A DNA stretch of 64,000 bases from Streptomyces sp. Je 1-369 (GTDB taxonomy: Bacteria; Actinomycetota; Actinomycetes; Streptomycetales; Streptomycetaceae): positions 7,676,515-7,740,514 of the forward strand of contig NZ_CP101750.1 of NCBI RefSeq assembly GCF_026810505.1, in the 5' to 3' direction. Position 1 is the first letter of the stretch. Every line of letters begins with the position of its first letter. Shown here in pieces: positions 1 through 8,124 of the stretch. The translations under genes were made by a program, and so were the position numbers. The notes beneath the pieces are model-generated. The model worked only from the letters and a program-made list of their open reading frames with translations, was not told where the DNA came from and ran no database searches.

Positions 1-275
1 CACGTCCGTGGACCGAGCGCGCCCGCAGTGAATCGCGCGCCGCGGGCGTCGGTGTCCCGCACGCGACCCCCGACGCGCTCGCCGAACTCTCCCCGCAGCA
101 GCGGCAGATCGTCGGGCTCGCGGCGCGGGGGCTGACCAACAGGGCAATCGGGGAGAGGCTCTTCCTCTCCCCGCGCACGGTCGGCTCACACCTCTACCGC
201 AGCTTTCCCAAGCTGGGGATCACGGCACGTGCCCAGCTCCGCGACCTCGTCGAAGGCACTGGTGAGGGCGGGTAG
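1..275 (+). CDS. LuxR-family transcriptional regulator, C-terminal end (partial)
   Basis: This is the 3' end of a gene cut by the window edge; codons begin at base 3 and it stops with TAG at 273-275. The about 90 visible residues form a LuxR/GerE helix-turn-helix: an LSPQQRQIVGLAARGLTNRA segment, then IGERLFLSPRTVGSHLYRSF carrying the recognition helix, then PKLGITARAQLRD. The preceding WTERARSE motif is what usually links the HTH to the upstream helical domain in large AAA-type (LAL) LuxR regulators, so the full protein is probably one of those rather than a response regulator. The missing part prevents any statement about ligand or target. Confidence 0.85.
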   Translation, partial: RPWTERARSESRAAGVGVPHATPDALAELSPQQRQIVGLAARGLTNRAIGERLFLSPRTVGSHLYRSFPKLGITARAQLRDLVEGTGEGG

Positions 276-338
276 GCAGGCCGTACGAGCATTCCAAGGG
301 CGGGGTCGTGGCGCAGAGGCGGTCGCATCGCCTCCTCA

Positions 339-531
339 GAGCCTGTGTCATAACCCCGGTCGGATCAGTGGGCGTCGTCTGGTGCGTGCGATCGCAAGGC
401 GCCGGAGCGTCCTCGATGGGGGTCCCCCCGGGCCCTTCAGGCCTGGGGGAGGAGCTACTAGGGCGTTTCGGCAACGCCGCGAGCGTGCGTGCCAGGCGGC
501 GACCACCCGGCCGGGGTTATGACACAGGCTC
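339..531. mobile_element. MITE-like element with 25-bp inverted ends and TCA target duplication
   Basis: A 193-bp element begins GAGCCTGTGTCATAACCCCGG and ends in the inverse of that sequence. The ends match for 25 bp with one mismatch. It is flanked on both sides by TCA (336-338 and 532-534), a 3-bp target duplication of the TNA type that several IS5-family groups produce. The interior codes for nothing recognisable and holds a strong hairpin near 424-452. It has no transposase, so it would need one supplied in trans. The right-hand TCA is also the stop codon (TGA on the minus strand) of the desaturase, so the insertion landed on that stop codon and the duplication preserved it. Confidence 0.75.
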
Positions 532-1503
532 TCAGGCGCCCCGCGCCGCCATCCGCGCCTTGCGGGCGGCCAGCCGCTCGTCGAACTTCGATGCCTCCGC
601 GTCGAGCCCGCTCATGAAGAAGCCCAGCTCCTCCTGCGCCTTCAGGCCGTCGGGGCCGAGCCCGTCGATCTCCAGGACCTTCAGGAAGCGCAGCACGGGC
701 TGCAGCACGTCGTCGTGGTGGATGCGCATGTTGTAGACCTCGCCGATGGCCATCTGCGCGGCGGCCCGCTCGAAGCCGGGCATGCCGTGGCCCGGCATGC
801 GGAAGTCGACGACCACGTCGCGCACGGCCTGCATGGTGAGGTCGGGGGCGAGCTCGAAGGCGGCCTTCAGGAGGTTGCGGTAGAAGACCATGTGGAGGTT
901 CTCGTCGGTGGCGATGCGCGCCAGCATGCGGTCGCAGACCGGGTCGCCCGACTGGTGGCCGGTGTTGCGGTGCGAGATGCGGGTCGCGAGCTCCTGGAAG
1001 GCGACGTACGCGACCGAGTGCAGCATCGAGTGCCGGTTGTCCGACTCGAAGCCCTCGCTCATGTGCGCCATCCGGAACCGCTCCAGCTGGTCCGGGTCGA
1101 CGGCGCGCGAGGCGAGGAGGTAGTCGCGCATCACGATGCCGTGCCGGCCCTCCTCGGCGGTCCAGCGGTGCACCCAGGTGCCCCAGGCGCCGTCGCGGCC
1201 GAAGAGGGAGGCGATCTCGTGGTGGTAGCTGGGCAGGTTGTCCTCGGTGAGCAGGTTGACCACCAGGGCGATGCGGCCGATGTCGGTGACCGGGGACTGG
1301 CCCTTCTCCCACGCCTCGCCGTCCTCGAAGATGCCGGGGAAGTTCCGGGCGTCCGAGAACGGGACGTACTCGTGGGGCATCCAGTCCTTGGCCACCTTGA
1401 GGTGGCGATTGAGTTCCTGCTCGACCACTTCCTCCAGCGCGTAGAGCAGACGGGCGTCGGTCCAGCTGTCCGCGCTGCCGAGGTGGGGAGAGGTGATCGT
1501 CAC
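532..1503 (-). CDS. Acyl-[acyl-carrier-protein] desaturase
   Basis: This is a soluble di-iron fatty-acyl-ACP desaturase of the plant stearoyl-ACP type found in actinobacteria. It would insert a double bond into acyl-ACP for membrane lipid synthesis. The di-iron ligands appear in two EEGRH/DENLH-type helices: TAEEGRHGIVMRDY and IATDENLHMVFYR, the classical E-x-x-H pairs. About 323 residues is the normal length and the end (ARKARMAARGA) looks complete. I chose the GTG at 1501-1503 (VTITSPHLGS) because GGAG sits a few bases upstream and homologues begin there; an upstream ATG at 1560 would add an atypical 19 residues that overlap the operator region. The stop codon coincides with the target duplication of the adjacent MITE-like element. 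Confidence 0.93.
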   Translation of the reverse strand: MTITSPHLGSADSWTDARLLYALEEVVEQELNRHLKVAKDWMPHEYVPFSDARNFPGIFEDGEAWEKGQSPVTDIGRIALVVNLLTEDNLPSYHHEIASLFGRDGAWGTWVHRWTAEEGRHGIVMRDYLLASRAVDPDQLERFRMAHMSEGFESDNRHSMLHSVAYVAFQELATRISHRNTGHQSGDPVCDRMLARIATDENLHMVFYRNLLKAAFELAPDLTMQAVRDVVVDFRMPGHGMPGFERAAAQMAIGEVYNMRIHHDDVLQPVLRFLKVLEIDGLGPDGLKAQEELGFFMSGLDAEASKFDERLAARKARMAARGA

Positions 1504-1561
1504 GGGGGCTCCAGGGGGACGGGAGTACAGAGAGTTACATGGGCGGTGCGAGCGGTGCACT

Positions 1562-1594
1562 ACCTACGGTGTCGTAGGTTACGTTGCCGTAGGT
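1562..1594. promoter_or_regulatory. Tandem TetR-type operator upstream of the desaturase
   Basis: ACCTACG-GTGT-CGTAGGT (1562-1579) is a perfect 7+4+7 palindrome. A second copy with the same spacing (1577-1594, GGTTACG-TTGC-CGTAGGT, two mismatches in one arm) overlaps it by three bases. The pair lies about 60-90 bp upstream of the chosen desaturase start. Overlapping palindromes of this size are typical sites for TetR-family repressors of lipid genes; no regulator gene for it is visible here. Confidence 0.6.
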
Positions 1595-1665
1595 TAAACC
1601 CTCCGTAAAGAGGCTGTGAGCCCGGGGCCCACCCGTCCCTCTCATCACTGAGGCCCCACTGCTGG

Positions 1666-2433
1666 TCAGGCGTACAGCTCACGGAGCCGGACCGAGAGGC
1701 ACGTCACACACCCTTCGAGCTTCTCGAACTCACTGATGTCCACCGGCACCGGGTCGAAGCCGAGATCGGCGAACAGCTCCGCGCTGCGGGGCGCGCTCGC
1801 CGCCATGAGCAGTCCCGAGCCGCCGAGCAGCACCACGTGCGCGCCCGCCTCCTCCGGTACGGGCAGGAAGCGGGGGAAGAGCGAGGGGCTGTCGACGAGC
1901 GGCTCGTACCCGATGACCGTCCCGTCGGGCAGTGCCGTCACGGCGGACTTCAGATGCAGGACCTTGGCCACGGGTACGGAGACGACCCGGGCCCCCAGCG
2001 GCTCGAAGACGGCCCGCAGTTGCCGCACCCCCTCGGCGTTCGTCCTGCCGCCCCGCCCGACGTAGAGGGTGTCGCCGATCTTGAGCACGTCGCCGCCCTC
2101 CAGCGTGCCCGGCTCCCACACCCAGTTGACCGAGCACCCGAGCCTGCCCACCGCCTCCTCGACGCCGGTCGTCTCGCCCTGCCGGGAGCGAACCCCGGAC
2201 CGGGCTATGAGGGCCACGTTCCGGAAGGCGACGACCGCGTCCTCCACGAAGACCGAGTCGGGGCACGCGTCCGCGGGCTCCACCTCGACGGTCTCCCAGC
2301 CGTGGGCGTCCAGCGCCGCCACGTACGCCTCCCACTGCCTTATCGCGAGGCGCACGTCGACGGGGGTGCGGGTGACCAGGCCTTCCGCGAGGCGCGGGCT
2401 CGGGCGGCGGATCAGGGCCTTCTTGCTGGGCAC
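1666..2433 (-). CDS. ddaH: N(G),N(G)-dimethylarginine dimethylaminohydrolase (DDAH)
   Basis: This hydrolase of the amidinotransferase fold converts methylated arginines (or arginine-like guanidines) to citrulline plus an amine. The 255-residue length fits DDAH. Visible motifs are the substrate-binding DSVFVEDAVVAFRN (about 59-72), GTLEGGDVLKIGDTLYVG (109-126), the catalytic-His region LHLKSAVTALPDG with H160, and the C-terminal nucleophile Cys in GCVTCLSVRLR (C245 by alignment with family members). It starts with GTG, preceded by AGGAGA seven bases upstream. It lies 40 bp downstream of the UvrA-like gene on the same strand and may be co-transcribed with it, although no functional link is obvious. 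Confidence 0.92.
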   Translation of the reverse strand: MPSKKALIRRPSPRLAEGLVTRTPVDVRLAIRQWEAYVAALDAHGWETVEVEPADACPDSVFVEDAVVAFRNVALIARSGVRSRQGETTGVEEAVGRLGCSVNWVWEPGTLEGGDVLKIGDTLYVGRGGRTNAEGVRQLRAVFEPLGARVVSVPVAKVLHLKSAVTALPDGTVIGYEPLVDSPSLFPRFLPVPEEAGAHVVLLGGSGLLMAASAPRSAELFADLGFDPVPVDISEFEKLEGCVTCLSVRLRELYA

Positions 2434-2473
2434 GGACGGCTCTCCTCACGCGGGCGGGGCGGATGCCGCAACA

Positions 2474-4810
2474 TCATGCAGCGCGGCGCCCGCCCCCGCC
2501 CAGAGCGCCTCGCAAGTGATCCGCCGTGAACGAGCCCTCGGCCCGCAGGAGTTGCGCGGGCGTCCCCTCGAAGACGATCCGCCCGCCGTGCTTGCCGCCG
2601 TCGGGGCCCAGGTCGATCACCCAGTCCGCGTGCTTGACGACGTCGAGGTTGTGCTCGACGACGATCACCGTGTTGCCGGCGTCGACCAAGCGGTCGAGCA
2701 GGGCGAGCAGTCCGTCGATGTCCGCCATGTGCAGCCCGGTGGTCGGCTCGTCCAGGACGTACGTCGTGCCCGTGCGGTGCAACCGCGTGGCCAGCTTGAT
2801 GCGTTGGCGCTCACCGCCGGAGAGCGTGCTCAGCGGCTGCCCGAGTGTGAGGTAGGTGAGTCCCACGTCCCGCAGGGCTCGCAGCCGACGGCGCACCGAC
2901 GTGTCGTCGAGGCGCGCGAAGAAGTCCAGGGCCTGCTCGGCCGTCATCTCCAGGACGTCCACGACGGACCGCCCGCCGACGGTGAGCCGCAGCACCTCCT
3001 CCTTGAAGCGCCGTCCCTCGCACGCCTCGCACGTCGTGGTGACCGGGTCCATGAACGCCAGGTCGCTGTAGATGACCCCGCGCCCCTGGCAACGCTCGCA
3101 CGCACCGTGGGAGTTGAAGCTGAACAGGCTCGCCTTCGCGCCGGTCTCGCGCGCGAACACCTTGCGCACCGTGTCCATGATCCCCAGGTACGTCGCCGGG
3201 GTGGAGCGGCCCGAGATGCCGATGGACGACTGGTCCACGACGACGGCGTCCGGGTACGCGTCGGTGTACGCCTTCGACACCAGGGTGCTCTTGCCGGAAC
3301 CGGCGACGCCGGTGACCGCCGTGAGGACCCCCGTGGGTACCCGCACGCTCACGTTCTTGAGGTTGTGCAGATCGGCGTCCTTGATCCAGTGGCCGCCGTT
3401 CGCCTCGCGCGGGTGTTCCTTGATGCCGGTGGCGCGCCGAAGGTGGCGGCCGGTGAGGGTGTCGGCCCGGCGCAGTTCCTGCGGGGTGCCCTCGAAGACG
3501 ACCAGGCCGCCGTCGGTGCCGGCCGCCGGGCCCATGTCGACGACGTGGTCGGCGATCGCGATCACGTCGGGGTCGTGCTCGACGACCAGGACGGTGTTGC
3601 CCTTGTCGCGCAGCCGGAGCAGGAGGGCGCCCAGGCGTCCCACGTCGCGCGGGTGCAGCCCGACGCTCGGCTCGTCGAAGATGTACGTCATCCCGGTGAG
3701 GCTGGACCCGAGGTGGCGCACCATCTTCAGGCGCTGGCCCTCGCCCCCGGAGAGCGTGGACGTCTCGCGGTCCAGGCTGAGGTAGCCAAGACCGATCGCC
3801 TCGATCCGTTCCAGTGCCGCCACGGCGGCCGCCGCGATCGGCCCCGCCACCGGGTCGTCGACGCGCCCCAACGCGCGGATCAGGTCGGTGACTTCCATCC
3901 GGGCGCAGTCGGCGATGCCGAGGCCGTCGATGCGGGAGGAGAGCGCCGCCGGATTGAGGCGGGCCCCGTGGCAGGCGGGGCAGGGGCCCTCGTGCAGGAA
4001 GCCCTGCACCAGGTCGCGGGTCTTCTGGGAGAGCGCGGACAGGTCGCGGTTGAGGTAGAGCCGCTCGAAGCGGTCGGCGAGTCCTTCGTAGTCGATGTCC
4101 CGTGCGCCGCCCGTGTTGTCGACGTTCACCTTCTTCCGCGCGCGCCCGCCGCCGCTCCCGCCGCGCATCAGGAACTGCCGTTCCGTGGCGGTGAATTCAC
4201 CGACGGGCTTGTGCGTGTCCAGGTCGGGCGTGTTCGTGTACGTCTGGCCCTGCCAGGTGCCCACGGCGAACGGCGGGAAGAGGATCGCGCCGTCCGCCAG
4301 GGACCTGGCGGGGTCGAGGATGCGGTCGTAGTCGGGCCGCACCGTGCGCCCGAGCCCGTCGCACTCCGTGCACATGCCCGACGGGTCGTTGAACGAGTAC
4401 GCCGTCGCCGGGCCCGCGCTCGGCGTGCCGTGCCGGGAGAACAGCACGCGGATCACGGAGTAGATGTCCGTCATCGTGCCCACGGTGGAGCGGGAGTGGC
4501 CGCCGATCGGCTTCTGGTCGACGACGATCGCGGGGGAGAGCTCCTCGATGGCGTCCGCGTGCGGCCGCTCGTACTTCGGCAGCCGGTTGCGGACGAACCA
4601 GGTGAACGTCTCGTTCAGCTGCCGCTGCGACTCCACCGCGATCGTGTCGAAGACGACCGACGACTTCCCGGACCCCGACACACCTGTGAAGACGGTGAGC
4701 CTGCCCTTGGGGATGCGCAGGCTCACCTCCTTGAGGTTGTTCTCGCGGGCTCCGTCGATCGCGATGTAACGGTGCGTGTCCGGGGGCGTGTCCTCGTGGT
4801 TCTGGTCCAT
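2474..4810 (-). CDS. UvrA-like excinuclease ATPase (drug-resistance-type UvrA paralogue)
   Basis: This is a tandem ABC ATPase of the UvrA family, 778 residues instead of the roughly 950-1000 of housekeeping UvrA. Both Walker A motifs are intact (GVSGSGKSS and GVAGSGKST), as are two signature motifs (TLSGGEGQRLK, TLSGGERQRIK) and paired CxxC zinc-finger ends (CTECDGLGRT, CPACHGARLN, CERCQGRGV, CEACEGRRF). The shortness implies loss of the UvrB-binding region, as in class II UvrA paralogues such as DrrC, the daunorubicin-resistance protein. The likely role is removing or sensing DNA-bound drugs, inferred from family. It starts 10 bp after the ABC-F stop, so the two form an operon controlled from the ABC-F leader. 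Confidence 0.88.
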   Translation of the reverse strand: MDQNHEDTPPDTHRYIAIDGARENNLKEVSLRIPKGRLTVFTGVSGSGKSSVVFDTIAVESQRQLNETFTWFVRNRLPKYERPHADAIEELSPAIVVDQKPIGGHSRSTVGTMTDIYSVIRVLFSRHGTPSAGPATAYSFNDPSGMCTECDGLGRTVRPDYDRILDPARSLADGAILFPPFAVGTWQGQTYTNTPDLDTHKPVGEFTATERQFLMRGGSGGGRARKKVNVDNTGGARDIDYEGLADRFERLYLNRDLSALSQKTRDLVQGFLHEGPCPACHGARLNPAALSSRIDGLGIADCARMEVTDLIRALGRVDDPVAGPIAAAAVAALERIEAIGLGYLSLDRETSTLSGGEGQRLKMVRHLGSSLTGMTYIFDEPSVGLHPRDVGRLGALLLRLRDKGNTVLVVEHDPDVIAIADHVVDMGPAAGTDGGLVVFEGTPQELRRADTLTGRHLRRATGIKEHPREANGGHWIKDADLHNLKNVSVRVPTGVLTAVTGVAGSGKSTLVSKAYTDAYPDAVVVDQSSIGISGRSTPATYLGIMDTVRKVFARETGAKASLFSFNSHGACERCQGRGVIYSDLAFMDPVTTTCEACEGRRFKEEVLRLTVGGRSVVDVLEMTAEQALDFFARLDDTSVRRRLRALRDVGLTYLTLGQPLSTLSGGERQRIKLATRLHRTGTTYVLDEPTTGLHMADIDGLLALLDRLVDAGNTVIVVEHNLDVVKHADWVIDLGPDGGKHGGRIVFEGTPAQLLRAEGSFTADHLRGALGGGGRRAA

Positions 4811-4820
4811 ACACCCGAAG

Positions 4821-6464
4821 CTAGGCCGAATACCCGACAGCGTCTGTCTTCTTTTCCTGAGTGATCTCCTTGAGTTCTCCGTCCAGGAGCAGCCACCGCG
4901 TGATGCCGATGGACTCCAGGAACGGCACGTCGTGGCTGGCCACGATCAGCGCGCCCTCGTACGACTCCAGGGCCGTCGACAGCTGCTTCACGCTCGCCAT
5001 GTCGAGGTTGTTCGTCGGCTCGTCGAGCATCAGCAGCTGCGGCGCGGGCTCCGCGAGCAGCAGCGCCGCGAGCGCCGCACGGAACCGTTCGCCGCCCGAC
5101 AGGGTCGCCGCCCGCTGATCGGCCTTGGCGCCCTTGAACAGGAAGCGGGCCAGCCGCGCTCTGACGCGGTTGTTGGTCGCGTCGGGAGCGTACGCCGCCA
5201 CGTTCTCGGCGACGGTCAGCTCGCCGTCGAGCACGTCGAGGCGCTGCGGCAGGAAGCGCATCGGCACATGGGTCAGCGCCTCGCCGGAGACCGGTTCCAG
5301 CTCCTTGGCGATCGTGCGCAGAAGCGTGGTCTTGCCCGCGCCGTTCCGGCCGGTCAAGGCGATCCGCTCGGGCCCGCGCAGCTCGAACTCGCCCTGCACG
5401 CGCGCGCCGTAGCACAGTTCGAGGTTGCTCAGGGTGAGCACCGTGCGCCCCGGATGGACCAGGGTGTGCGGCAGGTCGACGCGGATCTCGTCGTCCTCCC
5501 GCACTGCCTCGACGGCGTCGTCGAGACGCTCCTTCGCCTCGGCGAGCTTCTCCTCGTGCATGATGCGGTGCTTGCCCGCCGACTCCTGTGCGGCGCGTTT
5601 GCGGGCGCCCATCAGGATCTTCGGCTGGCTCCTGCTGTCCTGGATCCTCTGGCCGTACCGCTTGCGGCGGGCCAGCTTGACCTGGGCGTCGGCGAGATCG
5701 CGCTTCTGCTTGCGCAAGTCGGTCTCGGCGACGCGCACCATGCGCTCGGCCGCCTCCTGCTCCACGGCGAGGGCCTCCTCGTACGCACTGAAGTTGCCGC
5801 CGTACCAACTCACCTCCCCGTCACGGAGATCGGCGATCTGGTCGACCAGGTCCAGGAGTTCACGGTCGTGGCTGACGACGACCAGGACGCCGGACCACGC
5901 CTCGACAGCCGCGTACAGCCGCCGACGGGCGTACAGGTCGAGGTTATTGGTGGGTTCGTCGAGAAGGAGTACGTCGGGACGGCGCAGCAACAGCGCGGCC
6001 AGGCGCAGCAGCACCGACTCGCCGCCCGACACCTCACCCGTGGTGCGGTCGAGGCCGATGTGGCCGAGCCCGAGCTGGTCGAGGGTGGCGAGGGCGCGCT
6101 CCTCGACGTCCCAGTCGTCGCCGACCGCCGTGAAGTGCTCCTCGCGCACGTCACCCGCCTCGATGGCGTGCAGCGCGGCGCGGGTCACGGCGATGCCGAG
6201 CACCTCGTCGACGCGCAGGCCGGTGTCGAGGGTGACGTTCTGCGGCAGGTACCCGACGTCACCGGCGACACGCACCGCGCCCTCGGTGGGCGTCAGCTCG
6301 CCCGCGACGAGCTTCAACAGGGTTGACTTTCCTGACCCGTTGACGCCGATGAGTCCGGTCCTGCCGGGCCCGAAGGCGACCTGCAGGCCGTCGAAGACGC
6401 CGGTGCCGTCGGCCCAGGCGAAGGAGAGCGACGTACAGCTGATGGAGGTGGGGTGGGTAGACAT
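4821..6464 (-). CDS. ABC-F ATPase, probable ribosome-protection / antibiotic-resistance factor
   Basis: This protein has two ABC ATPase domains on one chain and no membrane segments, the ABC-F layout. Domain 1 has GVNGSGKST and LLLDEPTNNLDL; domain 2 has GRNGAGKTT and LMLDEPTNNLDM. Between them a charged, helical linker of about 100 residues (around residues 230-330) corresponds to the segment that reaches the ribosomal P site and peptidyl-transferase centre in resistance ABC-F proteins. It is 547 residues. Such proteins displace macrolides, lincosamides, streptogramins or pleuromutilins; which drug applies cannot be read from sequence. Its long leader with a small ORF and an inverted repeat suggests drug-induced attenuation. 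The UvrA-like gene follows after 10 bp. Confidence 0.88.
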   Translation of the reverse strand: MSTHPTSISCTSLSFAWADGTGVFDGLQVAFGPGRTGLIGVNGSGKSTLLKLVAGELTPTEGAVRVAGDVGYLPQNVTLDTGLRVDEVLGIAVTRAALHAIEAGDVREEHFTAVGDDWDVEERALATLDQLGLGHIGLDRTTGEVSGGESVLLRLAALLLRRPDVLLLDEPTNNLDLYARRRLYAAVEAWSGVLVVVSHDRELLDLVDQIADLRDGEVSWYGGNFSAYEEALAVEQEAAERMVRVAETDLRKQKRDLADAQVKLARRKRYGQRIQDSRSQPKILMGARKRAAQESAGKHRIMHEEKLAEAKERLDDAVEAVREDDEIRVDLPHTLVHPGRTVLTLSNLELCYGARVQGEFELRGPERIALTGRNGAGKTTLLRTIAKELEPVSGEALTHVPMRFLPQRLDVLDGELTVAENVAAYAPDATNNRVRARLARFLFKGAKADQRAATLSGGERFRAALAALLLAEPAPQLLMLDEPTNNLDMASVKQLSTALESYEGALIVASHDVPFLESIGITRWLLLDGELKEITQEKKTDAVGYSA

Positions 6465-6497
6465 ACAGGCCTCGCGGTTGCGTGGTGTGAAGCGCGG

Positions 6498-6641
6498 TCA
6501 GGGGCAACGCGTTCGAGACACCGCGGCGGAGGGAAGGCCGGAGAATGAGAAAAGGCCTGTGCCGGGGGACGGGACGGCTCGTGAAGCCGAGGTCGCACAC
6601 GACGCGCACGGCAGCGAAGGCTGTGTGACGCGGTGTCTCAT
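6498..6641 (-). CDS. Putative 47-codon leader ORF of the ABC-F operon
   Basis: The ORF runs from ATG at 6639-6641 to TGA at 6498-6500, ending 33 bp before the ABC-F start. It begins MRHRVTQPS. GAGG lies two bases upstream of the ATG, closer than ideal, so initiation is uncertain. The two arms of an 11-bp inverted repeat lie at the first codons and near the last codons, so ribosome position on this ORF could decide which RNA structure forms. No homology is recognised; the call rests on position and architecture. Confidence 0.4.
   Translation of the reverse strand: MRHRVTQPSLPCASCATSASRAVPSPGTGLFSFSGLPSAAVSRTRCP
6515..6639 (-). promoter_or_regulatory. Attenuator-like long-range inverted repeat before the ABC-F gene
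   Basis: GAGACACCGCG at 6515-6525 is the exact inverse complement of CGCGGTGTCTC at 6629-6639 (11 bp, about 103 nt apart) in the transcribed leader. The arms fall at the two ends of the leader ORF. This resembles ribosome-mediated attenuators known upstream of several ABC-F resistance genes, in which a stalled ribosome releases the downstream start or prevents termination. A GC-rich local hairpin around 6535-6565 could be the alternative structure. Confidence 0.45.
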
Positions 6642-6777
6642 GACCTCAGACGAGCAACGTCCTACTCCTATCGACGGCAACAGAATCGTTGTACACCGTA
6701 GGACGTGTTCCGGGGGGTGTCAACGTCTTATCGTGCGGCCACGCCCCGGCTCCGTGAACGCCGACCGAGGAGGCGCC

Positions 6778-7473
6778 GTGCACTACGGCACGCTGTCCCT
6801 GCCCGCCAGGCTGCTGCTCCTGGCGTGGAACGGGGAGAGAAAGAAGTTCACCGGCGGCCCCGACCTGCACCTCGTCATCCGCGCGGGCGCGCTGGCCGAG
6901 CTCGCCCAGCGCGGTGTGATCGTCGAGACGGACGGCATCGTCACCCCGGTGACCGGTGCGCGCACGGGCGACACGGTGCTCGACGCACTCGCCGAGCTCA
7001 TCGAGGAGTCCAGGCCGCGCAAATGGCGCGGGTGGATGACACACCGTTCAGGCAACACCCTGAACGAGGTACGTGACCAGCTCACCGCCCACGGCTATCT
7101 GCGCCTGGAGCGCCGGCGCGTCCTCGGGATCTTCCCCGTACGGCACTGGGAGCTGGAGCGCGCCGGATACGCGGAGGCGCTGCAGGCCGAGGCGGGCATG
7201 GTGCTGCGCGGGCCCCGGTCGATCACGGAGGTGTCCGAGAGCGAGGCGGCCCTCGTGATGTGCGCGGCCACCGGCAAGGTGCGTCCGTTCGTCACCGGCA
7301 AGGACCGCAGGCGGTACAAGGACCGGCTCACGGAGCTCACCGACCGCGGCGGGGGCGCGTCGCTCGAGGTGACCCAGCAGATGCGCGCCCTCCGCAAGGC
7401 GCTGGCCTCGGCGATCACGGCCGCGGAGACGGCGCGCTCGTCGAGCGGGGGAGACGGGGGAGGCGGGGACTGA
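6778..7473 (+). CDS. GPP34 (GOLPH3/Vps74-like) family protein
   Basis: This 231-residue cytosolic protein has the GPP34 fold, related to eukaryotic GOLPH3, which binds phosphoinositides. Streptomyces carry many paralogues and their biochemical role is not settled. The family signatures seen are the opening LPARLLLLAWNGERKK, a central alternation of short helices with RGVIVETDG, the WxxxxS-like RKWRGWMTHR segment and the LERRRVLGIFPVRHWEL strand-helix. The end is a low-complexity Ser/Gly tail. The GTG at 6778-6780 was chosen because GAGGAGG ends five bases upstream. It is divergent from the ABC-F operon. Confidence 0.85.
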   Translation: MHYGTLSLPARLLLLAWNGERKKFTGGPDLHLVIRAGALAELAQRGVIVETDGIVTPVTGARTGDTVLDALAELIEESRPRKWRGWMTHRSGNTLNEVRDQLTAHGYLRLERRRVLGIFPVRHWELERAGYAEALQAEAGMVLRGPRSITEVSESEAALVMCAATGKVRPFVTGKDRRRYKDRLTELTDRGGGASLEVTQQMRALRKALASAITAAETARSSSGGDGGGGD

Positions 7474-7494
7474 ACCGAAGGGCGAACCCGTCGC

Positions 7495-7911
7495 TCAGCA
7501 CGCGTCCCGCATCAGCTCGGCCAGGTCCTGGTCCAGATCCACGTGGCGGCTCTCCTGCCCGGCCGGCACCAGCGTCATCGTGCGGTGCAGGAAACGGCGG
7601 AGGTCGCCGGTGCGGATGTGGACGATCGCGGTGCCCTCGGGGGCGTGGAACTCCACGACCGTGCGGTCGAACCCGTACGGACGCACGCGCACGTCGCCGT
7701 CGCCCACCGCCCGCTCCACGCCGTGGACGAGGAGCTCACGGGCGAAGGTCCAGTAGACCTCGACGCCCTCCAGGGTCGCGGGAGCGGGGAAGCTCATGCG
7801 CACGGCGAACGGATCCCGCCGGTCGTAGTGGAGCGTTGCGGGAATGGTCGGCATCCGCGGCTCGGCGGCGACCAGGCGGGCCTCTACGGCTTGCTCGATG
7901 ACGGTGGACAA
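7495..7911 (-). CDS. SsgA-like sporulation / cell-division protein (SALP)
   Basis: This small protein of about 138 residues belongs to the SsgA family, found only in morphologically complex actinomycetes, where members guide septum placement and spore-wall steps. Family features are IPATLHYDRRDPFAVRMSFP, the WTFARELLVHG core, the GDGDVRVRPYG turn and the closing ESRHVDLDQDLAELM. TTG at 7909-7911 is taken as the start (MSTVIEQAVEARL) because a GGGAG-like site lies upstream and homologues begin the same way; an in-frame GTG at 7924-7926 is possible. Which SALP (A to G) it is cannot be said from this read. Confidence 0.87.
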   Translation of the reverse strand: MSTVIEQAVEARLVAAEPRMPTIPATLHYDRRDPFAVRMSFPAPATLEGVEVYWTFARELLVHGVERAVGDGDVRVRPYGFDRTVVEFHAPEGTAIVHIRTGDLRRFLHRTMTLVPAGQESRHVDLDQDLAELMRDAC

Positions 7912-8124
7912 CGCCTGCTCCCTCACTGACTGCTGGACGACTGGGGTCGGCACTTGAATAGACGACGGAAAGACCGGATCCGTGCACACGGAGGGCGGTC
8001 CGGAGCGAGTGACCTCTGTCACCGCGACACCCTGGCGGGGTTCGCGGTTCCCAGCGACCACCCCATGGGGGACGCCTTCAGGCCATCTGGACGAGGGCCC
8101 GCGCGTCGGCTAGCTTCGCCCGCC

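Noticed and set aside
2069..4864. Very long open frame (about 930 codons) on the plus strand opposite the UvrA-like gene
   Set aside because: It is antisense to a clear UvrA-family protein. The translation is Arg/Val/Asp/Gly-rich and low in complexity, as high-GC shadow frames are, and shows no domain.
6498..6680. Longer version of the ABC-F leader ORF from TTG 6680
   Set aside because: TTG without a ribosome-binding site; ATG 6641 is the better start, though itself uncertain.
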